Source of the DNA: Pseudidiomarina insulisalsae
GTDB lineage: Bacteria; Pseudomonadota; Gammaproteobacteria; Enterobacterales; Alteromonadaceae
Length of the DNA stretch: 64,000 nt
Assembly (NCBI RefSeq): GCF_003987065.1
Contig: NZ_PIPY01000001.1
Coordinates: 286,758-350,757, forward strand
Direction: 5' to 3'
Part shown: positions 9,739 to 18,176 of the stretch, one piece after another
Layout: every line of letters begins with the position of its first letter
How positions within the stretch are numbered: position 1 is the stretch's first letter
The notes under the pieces: model-generated
Database searches by the model: none
The model's input: the letters and a program-made list of their open reading frames with translations, nothing else
What the model was told of the DNA's origin: nothing
Position numbers and translations under genes: made by a program

Positions 9739-9765
9739 GACGGCCTCGATTCAGTCGAGGTCGTC
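9739..9765. terminator. Hairpin between convergent argH and metJ
   Basis: An 11-base stem (9739-9749 with 9755-9765, one G-T pair) closes a 5-base loop. It overlaps the metJ stop codon. There is no clear T-run, so it may be a weak shared terminator. Confidence 0.4.
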
Positions 9766-10071
9766 TTCTGCCGGAATGGGTAAACCACGACGCTTCAGTT
9801 CGTCGCGCACCGAGGCAGGTATTTTATGCGGGTTGTCTTTGCGCAGATCTTCATCTTCCGGCAATGGCTGACCGGTAAAGGCATGCAGGAATGCCTCGCA
9901 CAGCAGTTCACTATTGGTCGCGTGACGGAGGTTTTTCACCTGGCGGCGGGTGCGCTCATCGGTGAGAACTTTCAATACACGCGTTGGAATCGAAACCGTG
10001 ATTTTCTTCACTTTTTCGCTTTTCTGACCATGTTCTACATACGGGTAAATGTACTCGCCATCCCACTCCAT
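9751..10071 (-). CDS. metJ: Methionine repressor MetJ
   Basis: MetJ is the ribbon-helix-helix repressor that binds met boxes with S-adenosylmethionine as corepressor. The 106-residue product matches E. coli MetJ almost throughout: the beta-strand KKITVSIP and the segments TDERTRRQ and [18 protein letters not shown] are all present. The start was placed at 10071 (MEWDGEYI), where homology begins and AAGGTG gives a ribosome-binding site; the longer open frame to 10098 adds nine unsupported residues. The C-terminus differs from the enterobacterial form. It is divergent from metL across putative met boxes. Confidence 0.95.
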   Translation of the reverse strand: MEWDGEYIYPYVEHGQKSEKVKKITVSIPTRVLKVLTDERTRRQVKNLRHATNSELLCEAFLHAFTGQPLPEDEDLRKDNPHKIPASVRDELKRRGLPIPAEDDLD

Positions 10072-10142
10072 ACCGCACCTTCTGATTGAAAGCCCCACAT
10101 AATGTGATGAATTGTACCCAGCTGTACGGTACAGTCAACTTT

Positions 10143-10166
10143 ATACGCTTAGCTGTCTATACGGCT
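10143..10166. promoter_or_regulatory. Putative MetJ operator (tandem met boxes)
   Basis: Three adjacent 8-mers ATACGCTT, AGCTGTCT and ATACGGCT match the met-box consensus AGACGTCT at 5, 6 and 6 of 8 positions. They lie between divergent metJ and metL. A further imperfect pair may lie at 10120-10135. Tandem 8-bp repeats are how MetJ dimers bind cooperatively. Confidence 0.5.
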
Positions 10167-10217
10167 TTAATCTGCTAACCTTGCGTAAGAGTACTTTATT
10201 GCGTAAAACGGGCACCG

Positions 10218-10223
10218 TATAAT
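10218..10223 (+). promoter_or_regulatory. Consensus -10 element upstream of metL
   Basis: TATAAT lies 38 bp before the metL ATG. The corresponding -35 region is poor, which is common at regulated promoters. Confidence 0.4.
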
Positions 10224-10260
10224 CGCGACTTTTAACCTTTTTGGAGAGCGCAAACGCATC

Positions 10261-12714
10261 ATGGAATTAGAGGTTTCGGACGATCAGATCCAGGCTGTTG
10301 CAGAACAGGTTCAAGTACATAAATTCGGCGGCAGCAGCTTAGCTGACGCTTATTGTTACCGCCGCGTGGCCCGTATTGTTACGGAATATGCCGGCGCCAG
10401 CGATCTGGTGGTGGTGTCTGCAGCGGGCGACACGACTAACCGTATTCTCGCCATTATAGATGCTAAGCAAGAGGCCGATGAAACCGGCGATGCCGGTATG
10501 GCTGAGGTGCTCCTCAAGCAATTGGAAAAATACCAGCAAGGGCTGATCAGTGGGCTTTTGACCGGCGCACACCAGGAGCGCGTGATGGCGGCCTCGGTCG
10601 AGGATTTTGAGCGCTGGTGGAATTGGCTTGCCGGTGGTGAAACCATTGAGCGTCGTCCGGAATTACTATCTTACGGTGAGCTTTGGTCAGCGCGTCTGTT
10701 GTCTGCTCTGTTGCAGCAACAAGGCACTCAGTCCGACTTTATTGATGCGCGTACGTTTTTAGTCGCCGACGACGCGCCGGAACCTTTTATTCGTACTGAA
10801 GTTTCCCGTATTGGTCTGCTCAACCGGATTGCGCCGCATGCCGGTACCCGCTTTATTGTCACCGGTTTTATCTGCTCCGACCCTGAGGGGCGCTCGCTGA
10901 TCCTGGGTCGTAATGGTAGTGACTATTCAGCAACCCTGGTCGGTAGTCTGATTGACTCTAAGCAAGTCACCATCTGGAAAGACGTCGCTGGCGTATACTC
11001 TGCCGACCCGCGCAAGGTTGAGCGGGTGGTGAGTTTGCCGATTCTGGACTGGCAGGAAGCCGAAGAACTGGCGCGCCTGGGCAGTCCGGTACTGCATCCG
11101 CGTACCTTCCAGCCGGTCGATCGCGAGCGTATGGTGATTGCCGTGCGCTCCAGTTTGAAAGTTGAGAATCAACAAACGCGCATTGGTCGTTACGATGACA
11201 CGGAGCCGACCGGCAAAGTCTTAACCGCCTTATCTGAGGTGGTGCTGTTCCGGGTTGATCTGCGTGACGCCAAGCTGATTGAAGCCTTTGAAGAGCTGGA
11301 TCTGACACCGCTTATCAGCTGGAACGAGGTGGCGCAGCATCATGCCTATTACGCGTATCACCAGAACCATCTGGAGTTTATGGAGCAATGGCTCGACGCC
11401 CAGGACCTTAAAGGTAGTGCCAGCAAGCTGACCGGCTATTCGATGCTGGCGTTAGTGGGGAACCGTATTCAGGAAACCGAGCAGTACGCCACCTTCAAAC
11501 AGGAAACCGGCGAGCAAGCACTACGCCGTCTGGCAATTACCCCGGACAATAACGCGGTGGTGGCCATTTTAGAGCAAAAGCTCGACAACCGCCTGCTGAA
11601 CAAAATCCACAGTCAGCTGTTTAGTTACCGTCGCAGCCTGGGTGTGCTCGTGGTCGGTCGCGGCAACATTGGTAGTGCCTGGCTGTCGCTCTACCGGCGT
11701 TTACGCGAGCGCATTAACGAGCAAATGGACGTACGCATTATCGGCATTCTCAACTCAACCCGCATGTGGCTTGACTACAACGGCGTTGATTTAACCGACT
11801 GGCAGGATAACTTTGAGCGCCTGGCGCGTCCCTATGAGATGAGTCAGTTGATTCCCGAGCTACCGAATGCGCCGTACGACGAGCTGGTCATGCTCGATTT
11901 AACCGATGCGACCGCGGTGGCGCAGTTGTATCCGAGCTTTTTCGCCAACGGCCTGCATATTATCAGTGCCAACAAGCGCGCCGGCGCCTCGAGTGAGAGC
12001 CAGTACGACGAAATTCGTACCATTCAGCGCGAATACGAGCGCGAGTGGTATTACAACACCACAGTCGGGGCAGGTTTGCCGCTGAATTATGCGCTGAACG
12101 ACTTGCGTAACTCTGGCGACAGTATTCGCAGTATTTCGGGTATTTTCTCAGGTACCATGTCGTGGCTGTTTGAGAACTTCAATAGTGAAGTGAAATTCAG
12201 TGATCTGGTGCGCGAAGCTAAGCAACGCGGTTTAAGTGAACCTGATCCGCGCGAAGATTTGTCCTGTCAGGACATTATTCGCAAGCTGCTGATTCTGGCG
12301 CGCGAAATTGGCCTGCGGCTCGACTGGAAAGACATTGACGTCGACAGTCTGTTGCCGGAGCACCTGGCAGATATTCCGCTTGATGAGTTTATGCAGCGCC
12401 TGCCAGAGCTTGATGACGGCATGCAGGACTTGTATCAGGACGCACAAAAAACCGGTAAAGTTCCGCGCTTGCTGGCAAGTTTTGCGGTTCAGGACGACGA
12501 CAGCGTACGCGCTCGGGTGGGTATTGAGTATATTCCTGAGGGCGACATGCTGGCGAACCTGATCCCGGGTGAGAATATTTTTGTTATTTACACCGACTGG
12601 TACCACGAAATGCCACTGGTGATCAGTGGTCCTGGCGCTGGCAAGGAAGTCACTGCAGGCGGCGTGCAGTCCGATTTGAATCAGTTACTGAGCCGCCTGA
12701 GCAAAAAGAGTTAA
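10261..12714 (+). CDS. metL: Bifunctional aspartokinase II/homoserine dehydrogenase II
   Basis: This 817-residue bifunctional enzyme catalyses the first and third steps of the aspartate family pathway toward methionine and threonine. The aspartokinase domain starts with VHKFGGSSLADA (residues 19-30), and the homoserine dehydrogenase domain starts at the NAD(P)-binding GVLVVGRGNIGSAW (about 461). It is assigned to MetL rather than ThrA because it sits beside metJ and is controlled by apparent met boxes. Unlike enterobacteria, no metB lies between metJ and this gene. GGAGAG upstream is a somewhat distant ribosome-binding site. It is convergent with mrcA. Confidence 0.92.
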   Translation: MELEVSDDQIQAVAEQVQVHKFGGSSLADAYCYRRVARIVTEYAGASDLVVVSAAGDTTNRILAIIDAKQEADETGDAGMAEVLLKQLEKYQQGLISGLLTGAHQERVMAASVEDFERWWNWLAGGETIERRPELLSYGELWSARLLSALLQQQGTQSDFIDARTFLVADDAPEPFIRTEVSRIGLLNRIAPHAGTRFIVTGFICSDPEGRSLILGRNGSDYSATLVGSLIDSKQVTIWKDVAGVYSADPRKVERVVSLPILDWQEAEELARLGSPVLHPRTFQPVDRERMVIAVRSSLKVENQQTRIGRYDDTEPTGKVLTALSEVVLFRVDLRDAKLIEAFEELDLTPLISWNEVAQHHAYYAYHQNHLEFMEQWLDAQDLKGSASKLTGYSMLALVGNRIQETEQYATFKQETGEQALRRLAITPDNNAVVAILEQKLDNRLLNKIHSQLFSYRRSLGVLVVGRGNIGSAWLSLYRRLRERINEQMDVRIIGILNSTRMWLDYNGVDLTDWQDNFERLARPYEMSQLIPELPNAPYDELVMLDLTDATAVAQLYPSFFANGLHIISANKRAGASSESQYDEIRTIQREYEREWYYNTTVGAGLPLNYALNDLRNSGDSIRSISGIFSGTMSWLFENFNSEVKFSDLVREAKQRGLSEPDPREDLSCQDIIRKLLILAREIGLRLDWKDIDVDSLLPEHLADIPLDEFMQRLPELDDGMQDLYQDAQKTGKVPRLLASFAVQDDDSVRARVGIEYIPEGDMLANLIPGENIFVIYTDWYHEMPLVISGPGAGKEVTAGGVQSDLNQLLSRLSKKS

Positions 12715-12720
12715 AGCTCG

Positions 12721-15204
12721 TTAGAAAATTGAGTCGTCATCGCCGAACACCGTCGGTGACGACTTATTATCTACATACTCGGTCGGCGCGGTGCCCGGAA
12801 TGAAATACTCAAATCGCGTGGTGTAGTCATTTGCCCGGCTGAGCTTACCTGTCTCCAGATCAATCCGCGCGGACACCAGACCCGGTGGCACATCAAACGG
12901 CTCGGCGGCGACTTCGGTCACCGCTGTTTCCATAAAGTCGATCCACATTGGCAGCGCTGTTTTCGCGCCAGCCTCAGTACCGGAAATAGGCTGCTCGCTG
13001 CTGCTCAGATTCGGGTTCATGGTGGTGCTGCCCAATGCCCGCTCGAGATTATCAAAACCGACCCAACCCGTCGCCACCAAACCACTGACAAACCCAGAAA
13101 ACCAGGTGTCTTTCACGTCATTGGTGGTACCGGTTTTACCTGCGATATTGCGTCCGGCTTCGCGGGTAATGGCATCCGAGCGCTGAATACGCCAGGCGGT
13201 TCCGTTCCAGCCCGTCTCATGAGCCCAGCTACCGCCACCCCAGACTGCCGAATTCATTGCCTGCGTTACCAAAAATGCGTTTTGCTCTGAGATCACCCGC
13301 GGCGCGTCACGCACGTCGCGGTCGGCTGGCTCGCATTCCCGGCAAGCAACTGTTGGTCGTGCCTGATACACGACTTCATCACTGGCATCGACAATACGTT
13401 CAATAAAGTAGGGTTCTACCAGGAAGCCACCGTTGGCAAATACCGCGTAGCCACGCGCGACTTCAAGCGGGGTCATCGACGCCGAACCCAGCGACAATGA
13501 TTCGTTGCGGGGTAATTCACCGTAATCAAAACCAAAGCGGGTCAGGTAATCGACCACGGTGTCGACGCCCATGGCACGTAACAAACGTACCGAAACAACG
13601 TTTTTTGACTTCGCTAACGCTGCTCTGACCCGAATGGGGCCTTCATAAACGTCAGGCGAGTTACGTGGCCGCCAGGCAATACCAGTACCCGGATTCCACT
13701 GATTAATCGGCGCGTCATTGACCAGGGTCGCGAGAGTAAAACCATTTTCCAACGCCGCAGAGTAAATAAAGGGTTTAATATTCGAGCCCACTTGTCGCTC
13801 GGCCTGAGTAGCTCGGTTGAATTGGCTCACGGTAAAGCTGTAACCACCCACAGCGGCCGCGACGCCGCCATCGTTCGGCCGTAGCGCCACCAAGGCAGCG
13901 CTTGGCTCAGGAACCTGCGCCAGGCGCCAGCCCTCGTCACCGGCGCGCACGCGAATGACTGCACCTGCGGTGAAGATATCACTGACCTGCTCGGGTGCGG
14001 CGCCCTGCCGCTCCGGGTTCAGATAAGGCCGGGCCCAGGCCATGCCACTCCAAAGCAGCGCGCCTTGCTGACCATCGGCAAATAAAATAGTGGCGCTTTG
14101 CTCGGTGGTACTTAGCACCACCGCCGGACGGGTCAGGCCGATCGGCTCAAATTCTGCTAACTCGGCCAGCACTGTCTCGCGCGCTGGCATTGGTTCGTCC
14201 TGCTTCCAAAGCTGTGCTTCGACACCCCGGTAGCCATGACGCTCGTCATAACCATGCAAATTCTGCTGCACCGCGCGCTGCGCAGCGCGCTGCTGCTTGG
14301 CGCTGGCCGTGGTGTAGACTTTCAGGCCGCTGGTATAGGCCGTATCTTCGCCATAACGACTGACCATTTCGGCACGCACCATTTCCGCCAAATAAGGTGC
14401 TGACATGGTAACTTCGGCACCATGTAAGCGGGTCGCCACCGGGGCGGCCAACGCTGCCTGGTATTCAGCTTCGGTAATTTTTTCTTCGTCGAGCATACGC
14501 CCAAGCACCACGGCACGGCGGTCGCGTGCACGGTCAGGACGTGAGATCGGATTCATGGTGGAGGGCGCTTTTGGCAAACCGGCAATCATTGCCATTTCGG
14601 CCAGCGTCAGCTCATGCAGGTTTTTGCCATAGTACACTTGTGCAGCGGCGCCAATCCCGTGCGCACGGTGGCCAAAGGTAATTTTGTTCAGATAAAGCTC
14701 AAGAATTTCGTCTTTCTCAAGCTGGCTCTCAATATGCAATGCAATAAAGGCTTCTTTTACTTTACGTGTCCAGGTTTGCTCAAATGACAGGTAGATATTA
14801 CGGGCCAGCTGTTGCGTGATCGTACTACCACCGCTTTGGATATCACCGGTAGTAATTAGCTGGAAAAACGCCCGCGCGACACCAATTGGGTCGATGCCGA
14901 AGTGCTCATAAAAACGGGTGTCCTCGGTCGCCAGAAAGGCGTCAATCAGCGGTTGTGGCACATTTTCAAGTGCCACCGGAATACGCCGAATCTCACCAAA
15001 CTGGGCAATCATTTCACCGTCGGCAGAGTACACCTGCATAGGCGTTTGTAGACGCACGTCGCGTAATTCCGCCACACTCGGTAGTTCGTCCTGGTAGTAC
15101 AAATACATACCACCAACAGTGACGCCCCCTAGTACAACGGCGATAATTAGGCTATACATGAGCCACTTAAAGAATTTCACAAAATTTATCCTTTTTCGGA
15201 TCAA
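12721..15204 (-). CDS. mrcA: Penicillin-binding protein 1A, bifunctional peptidoglycan synthase
   Basis: This 827-residue class A PBP polymerises and cross-links peptidoglycan at the inner membrane. It has a cytoplasmic N-terminus, one membrane anchor (about residues 14-36), and a glycosyltransferase 51 domain with catalytic Glu94 in ATEDTRFYEHFG and GGSTITQQLARN. The transpeptidase domain has Ser474 (SNIK), an SKN motif and Lys690 (KTGT). Length is near the E. coli 850. It is divergent from pilM, an arrangement widely conserved in gammaproteobacteria. Confidence 0.96.
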   Translation of the reverse strand: MIRKRINFVKFFKWLMYSLIIAVVLGGVTVGGMYLYYQDELPSVAELRDVRLQTPMQVYSADGEMIAQFGEIRRIPVALENVPQPLIDAFLATEDTRFYEHFGIDPIGVARAFFQLITTGDIQSGGSTITQQLARNIYLSFEQTWTRKVKEAFIALHIESQLEKDEILELYLNKITFGHRAHGIGAAAQVYYGKNLHELTLAEMAMIAGLPKAPSTMNPISRPDRARDRRAVVLGRMLDEEKITEAEYQAALAAPVATRLHGAEVTMSAPYLAEMVRAEMVSRYGEDTAYTSGLKVYTTASAKQQRAAQRAVQQNLHGYDERHGYRGVEAQLWKQDEPMPARETVLAELAEFEPIGLTRPAVVLSTTEQSATILFADGQQGALLWSGMAWARPYLNPERQGAAPEQVSDIFTAGAVIRVRAGDEGWRLAQVPEPSAALVALRPNDGGVAAAVGGYSFTVSQFNRATQAERQVGSNIKPFIYSAALENGFTLATLVNDAPINQWNPGTGIAWRPRNSPDVYEGPIRVRAALAKSKNVVSVRLLRAMGVDTVVDYLTRFGFDYGELPRNESLSLGSASMTPLEVARGYAVFANGGFLVEPYFIERIVDASDEVVYQARPTVACRECEPADRDVRDAPRVISEQNAFLVTQAMNSAVWGGGSWAHETGWNGTAWRIQRSDAITREAGRNIAGKTGTTNDVKDTWFSGFVSGLVATGWVGFDNLERALGSTTMNPNLSSSEQPISGTEAGAKTALPMWIDFMETAVTEVAAEPFDVPPGLVSARIDLETGKLSRANDYTTRFEYFIPGTAPTEYVDNKSSPTVFGDDDSIF

Positions 15205-15398
15205 GTGCTATCTTGTAATTATGTATGGAATTAGTTGCTATCTACTGCTGCATATTATAGAAAGTTGAGTAAAGATTCCTATGCATAGGCAAAATACTGC
15301 TATGCTCTTTACCAGAATCTTACCTTTCTGTCGTGCGCAGCAAGTGGCAAGAAAACAACAAACTATAAGCCATCTACAATTCCCATCGGGAGAACATT

Positions 15399-16469
15399 AT
15401 GGGGCTGTTTGGTCTAGGTAAAAAACCTGGTCTAGGCATCGATATCGGTACAGATGCGATTAAAGCGGTAGAGATTGTACCACAAGGTGACACCTATGAA
15501 ATCACACGTGTCGCTGAGTCTCAACTACCCAAAAACATCATCACCGACGATGAAATTACAGATATCGACAAGGTTGCACGGGCGCTCAAGCAAACCAAAA
15601 AAAGCATGGGCACACGCGCTATTGATGTCGTTGCCGCTGTATCTGGTAGCCAGGCCATCTCAAAACAACTCGCCATGTCACTTGACCTGGACGACGAAGC
15701 CATCGCGGAAAAAATTGAAACCGAGGCCGAGGCCTTAATTCCTTACCCGCTGGCCGAAGTACGTTACGACTTCGAGAGTCTCGGTGAACATCCTACCATG
15801 CCTGGCCAGCAACGGGTCATTGTTACCGCCACGCGCACCATGAGCGTCGACACCCGTGTTCAGGCGCTGGAAGAAGCTGGCTTTAAGGTACGCATCATGG
15901 ACGTCGACAACCAGGCCATTTTACGCGCCTGTGACCATGTCATGCCCCATTTATATCCCGACCTCTACGACAACAAACTGCCTTTATTAGTTCTGGACAT
16001 TAACAGTGCTGCGGTACAAACCATTGTGATTGGTAATGGCGAAGTGATGTTCACCCGCTATCAGAGTGGCGGTCTACGCAGCCTCTTCAGCGCCCTCGAT
16101 AACGACGGCGAGATCAGCCATCCTGAGCTGTTTGCAAAATTACGCGCCGAGGAAACAGACGACTTCTCGCCATTGGTGTTACAGGATTTCCTTGGCAATT
16201 TATGGTCACAAATCAGCCGTGGCATTCAGATTTACCGTAGTAATGCCACGAAAAAAGATTTTGCCGGCATTGTGCTGGTGAACAGCGGCGCCATGCTGCC
16301 CATGATCGTCGACATGCTTGGTGAGCAAGCGGAGTACCCGGTGATTAGCCTCAACCCGTTTGAGCACTTTCCACTGCCCGACAAGTATGAACACCTGCAA
16401 CCCCACGGACCTCGATTTGTCGAGGCTTTGGGACTAGCGTTACGGAGCTTCACCGAATGGCACACGTAA
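15399..16469 (+). CDS. pilM: Type IV pilus assembly protein PilM
   Basis: PilM is a cytoplasmic actin-like ATPase of the type IV pilus alignment complex that binds the N-terminal tail of PilN. The 356-residue product has the FtsA-like nucleotide-binding segment LGIDIGTDAIKAVEI near residue 12. It is the first gene of pilMNOPQ and overlaps pilN by 13 bp. GGGAG upstream is a clear ribosome-binding site. The 194-bp gap to divergent mrcA should hold both promoters. Confidence 0.95.
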   Translation: MGLFGLGKKPGLGIDIGTDAIKAVEIVPQGDTYEITRVAESQLPKNIITDDEITDIDKVARALKQTKKSMGTRAIDVVAAVSGSQAISKQLAMSLDLDDEAIAEKIETEAEALIPYPLAEVRYDFESLGEHPTMPGQQRVIVTATRTMSVDTRVQALEEAGFKVRIMDVDNQAILRACDHVMPHLYPDLYDNKLPLLVLDINSAAVQTIVIGNGEVMFTRYQSGGLRSLFSALDNDGEISHPELFAKLRAEETDDFSPLVLQDFLGNLWSQISRGIQIYRSNATKKDFAGIVLVNSGAMLPMIVDMLGEQAEYPVISLNPFEHFPLPDKYEHLQPHGPRFVEALGLALRSFTEWHT

Positions 16470-17044
16470 ACCTACTCCCATGGCGCGAGATTGCACGCCA
16501 GCGCGCCAAGCAACGGTTTGGCGTACAAGCTTTTATCGCACTGCTGGTTGCGGCATTGCTGGTATTTATTTCCTACAAAATCATTCAGGACTATCAACAG
16601 CAGCAACGTGCGCGGAATCAGTTCTTGTCCTCGCAAATTACGATTCTTGATGCCCAAATTGCTGAAATTCAGGAAATTAATAAGAAAAAAGACGATATCG
16701 TTAATCGCATGAACCTGATCCAGTCTCTTCATCAGGACCGCAATACCGCCATTCGGGTGATTAATGAGCTGTCTGAGAAAGTGCCCGATGGGGTGCATAT
16801 TCTGCAAATTGAAAAACGCGGCAACCAACTGAGCTTGCGCGGTCGCTCAGTGTCGAATAACCGCGTTTCAGAATTTTTACGCGCCATGACCGAGTCGGAC
16901 ACCTTCAGTAACCCGGTACTTCGTGAAATTTCCTCGGATGCAGGCGAAACCGAAGGTCCGACCCGTTACAACGCGTTCTCGTTGAGCGTCTCGATTCGTA
17001 CGCCTAACGTCGCCGCAGTGCAGGCAAATGGAGGCGCATCATGA
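16457..17044 (+). CDS. pilN: Type IV pilus inner membrane protein PilN
   Basis: PilN is a 195-residue bitopic inner-membrane protein that links PilM to PilO. The N-terminal cytoplasmic motif VNLLPWRE (residues 4-11) is the PilM-binding peptide. One membrane helix follows at about residues 23-45, then a coiled coil (about 50-90) and a periplasmic ferredoxin-like domain. It overlaps pilM by 13 bp and pilO by 4 bp. Confidence 0.95.
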   Translation: MAHVNLLPWREIARQRAKQRFGVQAFIALLVAALLVFISYKIIQDYQQQQRARNQFLSSQITILDAQIAEIQEINKKKDDIVNRMNLIQSLHQDRNTAIRVINELSEKVPDGVHILQIEKRGNQLSLRGRSVSNNRVSEFLRAMTESDTFSNPVLREISSDAGETEGPTRYNAFSLSVSIRTPNVAAVQANGGAS

Positions 17045-17634
17045 GTAAATCGATGAACTTGCGTGAGCTTGATATCAATGAAATGCCATTTTGGCCCGCA
17101 CCGTTTCGATTCGGTGCGCTGGTATTGTTGGTAGTCATCTGCCTGGGGTTAGCCCACTACTTTTTGCTTGCCGATGAATGGAGTGCGTATAAGCGTGAGC
17201 AAGCCAAAGAGCAACAGTTGAAAGATGATTACCGGGTGAAGTATCAAACTGCAGTCAACCTGCCGGTATATCGTGAGCAATTGGATCAATTAAATCGTGA
17301 TCTTGAAGTACTACTCGATATGCTGCCCTCTGATGACGAAACCGCGCGACTACTCGACGATATTACCCTTGTAGGCACGCGCAGCGGGCTTGAATTTGAT
17401 CGCATTGAGTGGTTGCAGGCACAGCCGCGGGAATTTTATACCGCCTTGCCAATTCGCATTGACCTCAGCGGCGGCTATCATCAAATCGGTGAGTTTATTG
17501 GCCAAATCGCGGGCCTGCACAGAATTATTAACGTCAAAGACTTTACCTTGCAGTCAGCTGATTTTGACGATTCACTGACCCTGAACATTACCGCTGAAAC
17601 TTATCGGCAAAAAACCTTGAGGGCAGAGCAATGA
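17041..17634 (+). CDS. pilO: Type IV pilus inner membrane protein PilO
   Basis: PilO forms heterodimers with PilN in the inner-membrane alignment complex. The 197-residue protein has a short cytoplasmic tail, a membrane helix at about residues 24-43, a coiled-coil stretch, and a periplasmic domain with the family-typical pattern PxRxxxxGxYHQIGEFI. It overlaps its neighbours on both sides by 4 bp. Confidence 0.95.
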   Translation: MSKSMNLRELDINEMPFWPAPFRFGALVLLVVICLGLAHYFLLADEWSAYKREQAKEQQLKDDYRVKYQTAVNLPVYREQLDQLNRDLEVLLDMLPSDDETARLLDDITLVGTRSGLEFDRIEWLQAQPREFYTALPIRIDLSGGYHQIGEFIGQIAGLHRIINVKDFTLQSADFDDSLTLNITAETYRQKTLRAEQ

Positions 17635-18176
17635 TAAAACGACTCTCTCTCGTGTGTGTTGCAGTGACGGTATTAACAGCATGTAGTCAGGGCGGGCAGC
17701 AAGATCTTGTTGCCTTTACCGAGCAGGTAAAATCGACATCGGTTCCGAGTGCGCCGCCATTGCCTGAAATGCCGGAACTGGAACGGGTGAGCTATACCGG
17801 CACCAACTTTCGCAATCCGTTTCAACCAGCGCCGTTGAATGCACCGGAACCGGGACAAAACACGCCCGGATGCCCGCAGCCCAATCTTGACCGTGAACGC
17901 GCCGAGCTTGAGTCGTTGGGCTTAGATCAATTCACTCTGGTCGGCACCATGCGTACTAATCAGAACGAAGGTCCGGTGGCTCTTGTCAGCACCAACCAAG
18001 GGCGCCTTTATCGCGTCGCGATGGGCGATTACATTGGCCTGAACCTCGGTCAGGTCACACAAATTACACCAGAATTTATAATGATAACTGAATGGGTTCC
18101 AGCCGGTGATGGCTGTTGGCAACAACGAGATACCGCACTGCGCCTACCGGGTACACAAGGGAGTTCAGAGCTATGA
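17631..18176 (+). CDS. pilP: Type IV pilus assembly lipoprotein PilP
   Basis: PilP is a periplasmic lipoprotein that connects PilNO to the secretin PilQ. The 181-residue product starts with a lipoprotein signal peptide (lipobox LTAC, Cys18). A proline-rich linker and the C-terminal beta domain follow, containing FTLVGTM and the ALVSTNQGRLYRVAMGDYIG segment typical of PilP. It overlaps pilO and pilQ by 4 bp. Confidence 0.95.
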   Translation: MIKRLSLVCVAVTVLTACSQGGQQDLVAFTEQVKSTSVPSAPPLPEMPELERVSYTGTNFRNPFQPAPLNAPEPGQNTPGCPQPNLDRERAELESLGLDQFTLVGTMRTNQNEGPVALVSTNQGRLYRVAMGDYIGLNLGQVTQITPEFIMITEWVPAGDGCWQQRDTALRLPGTQGSSEL

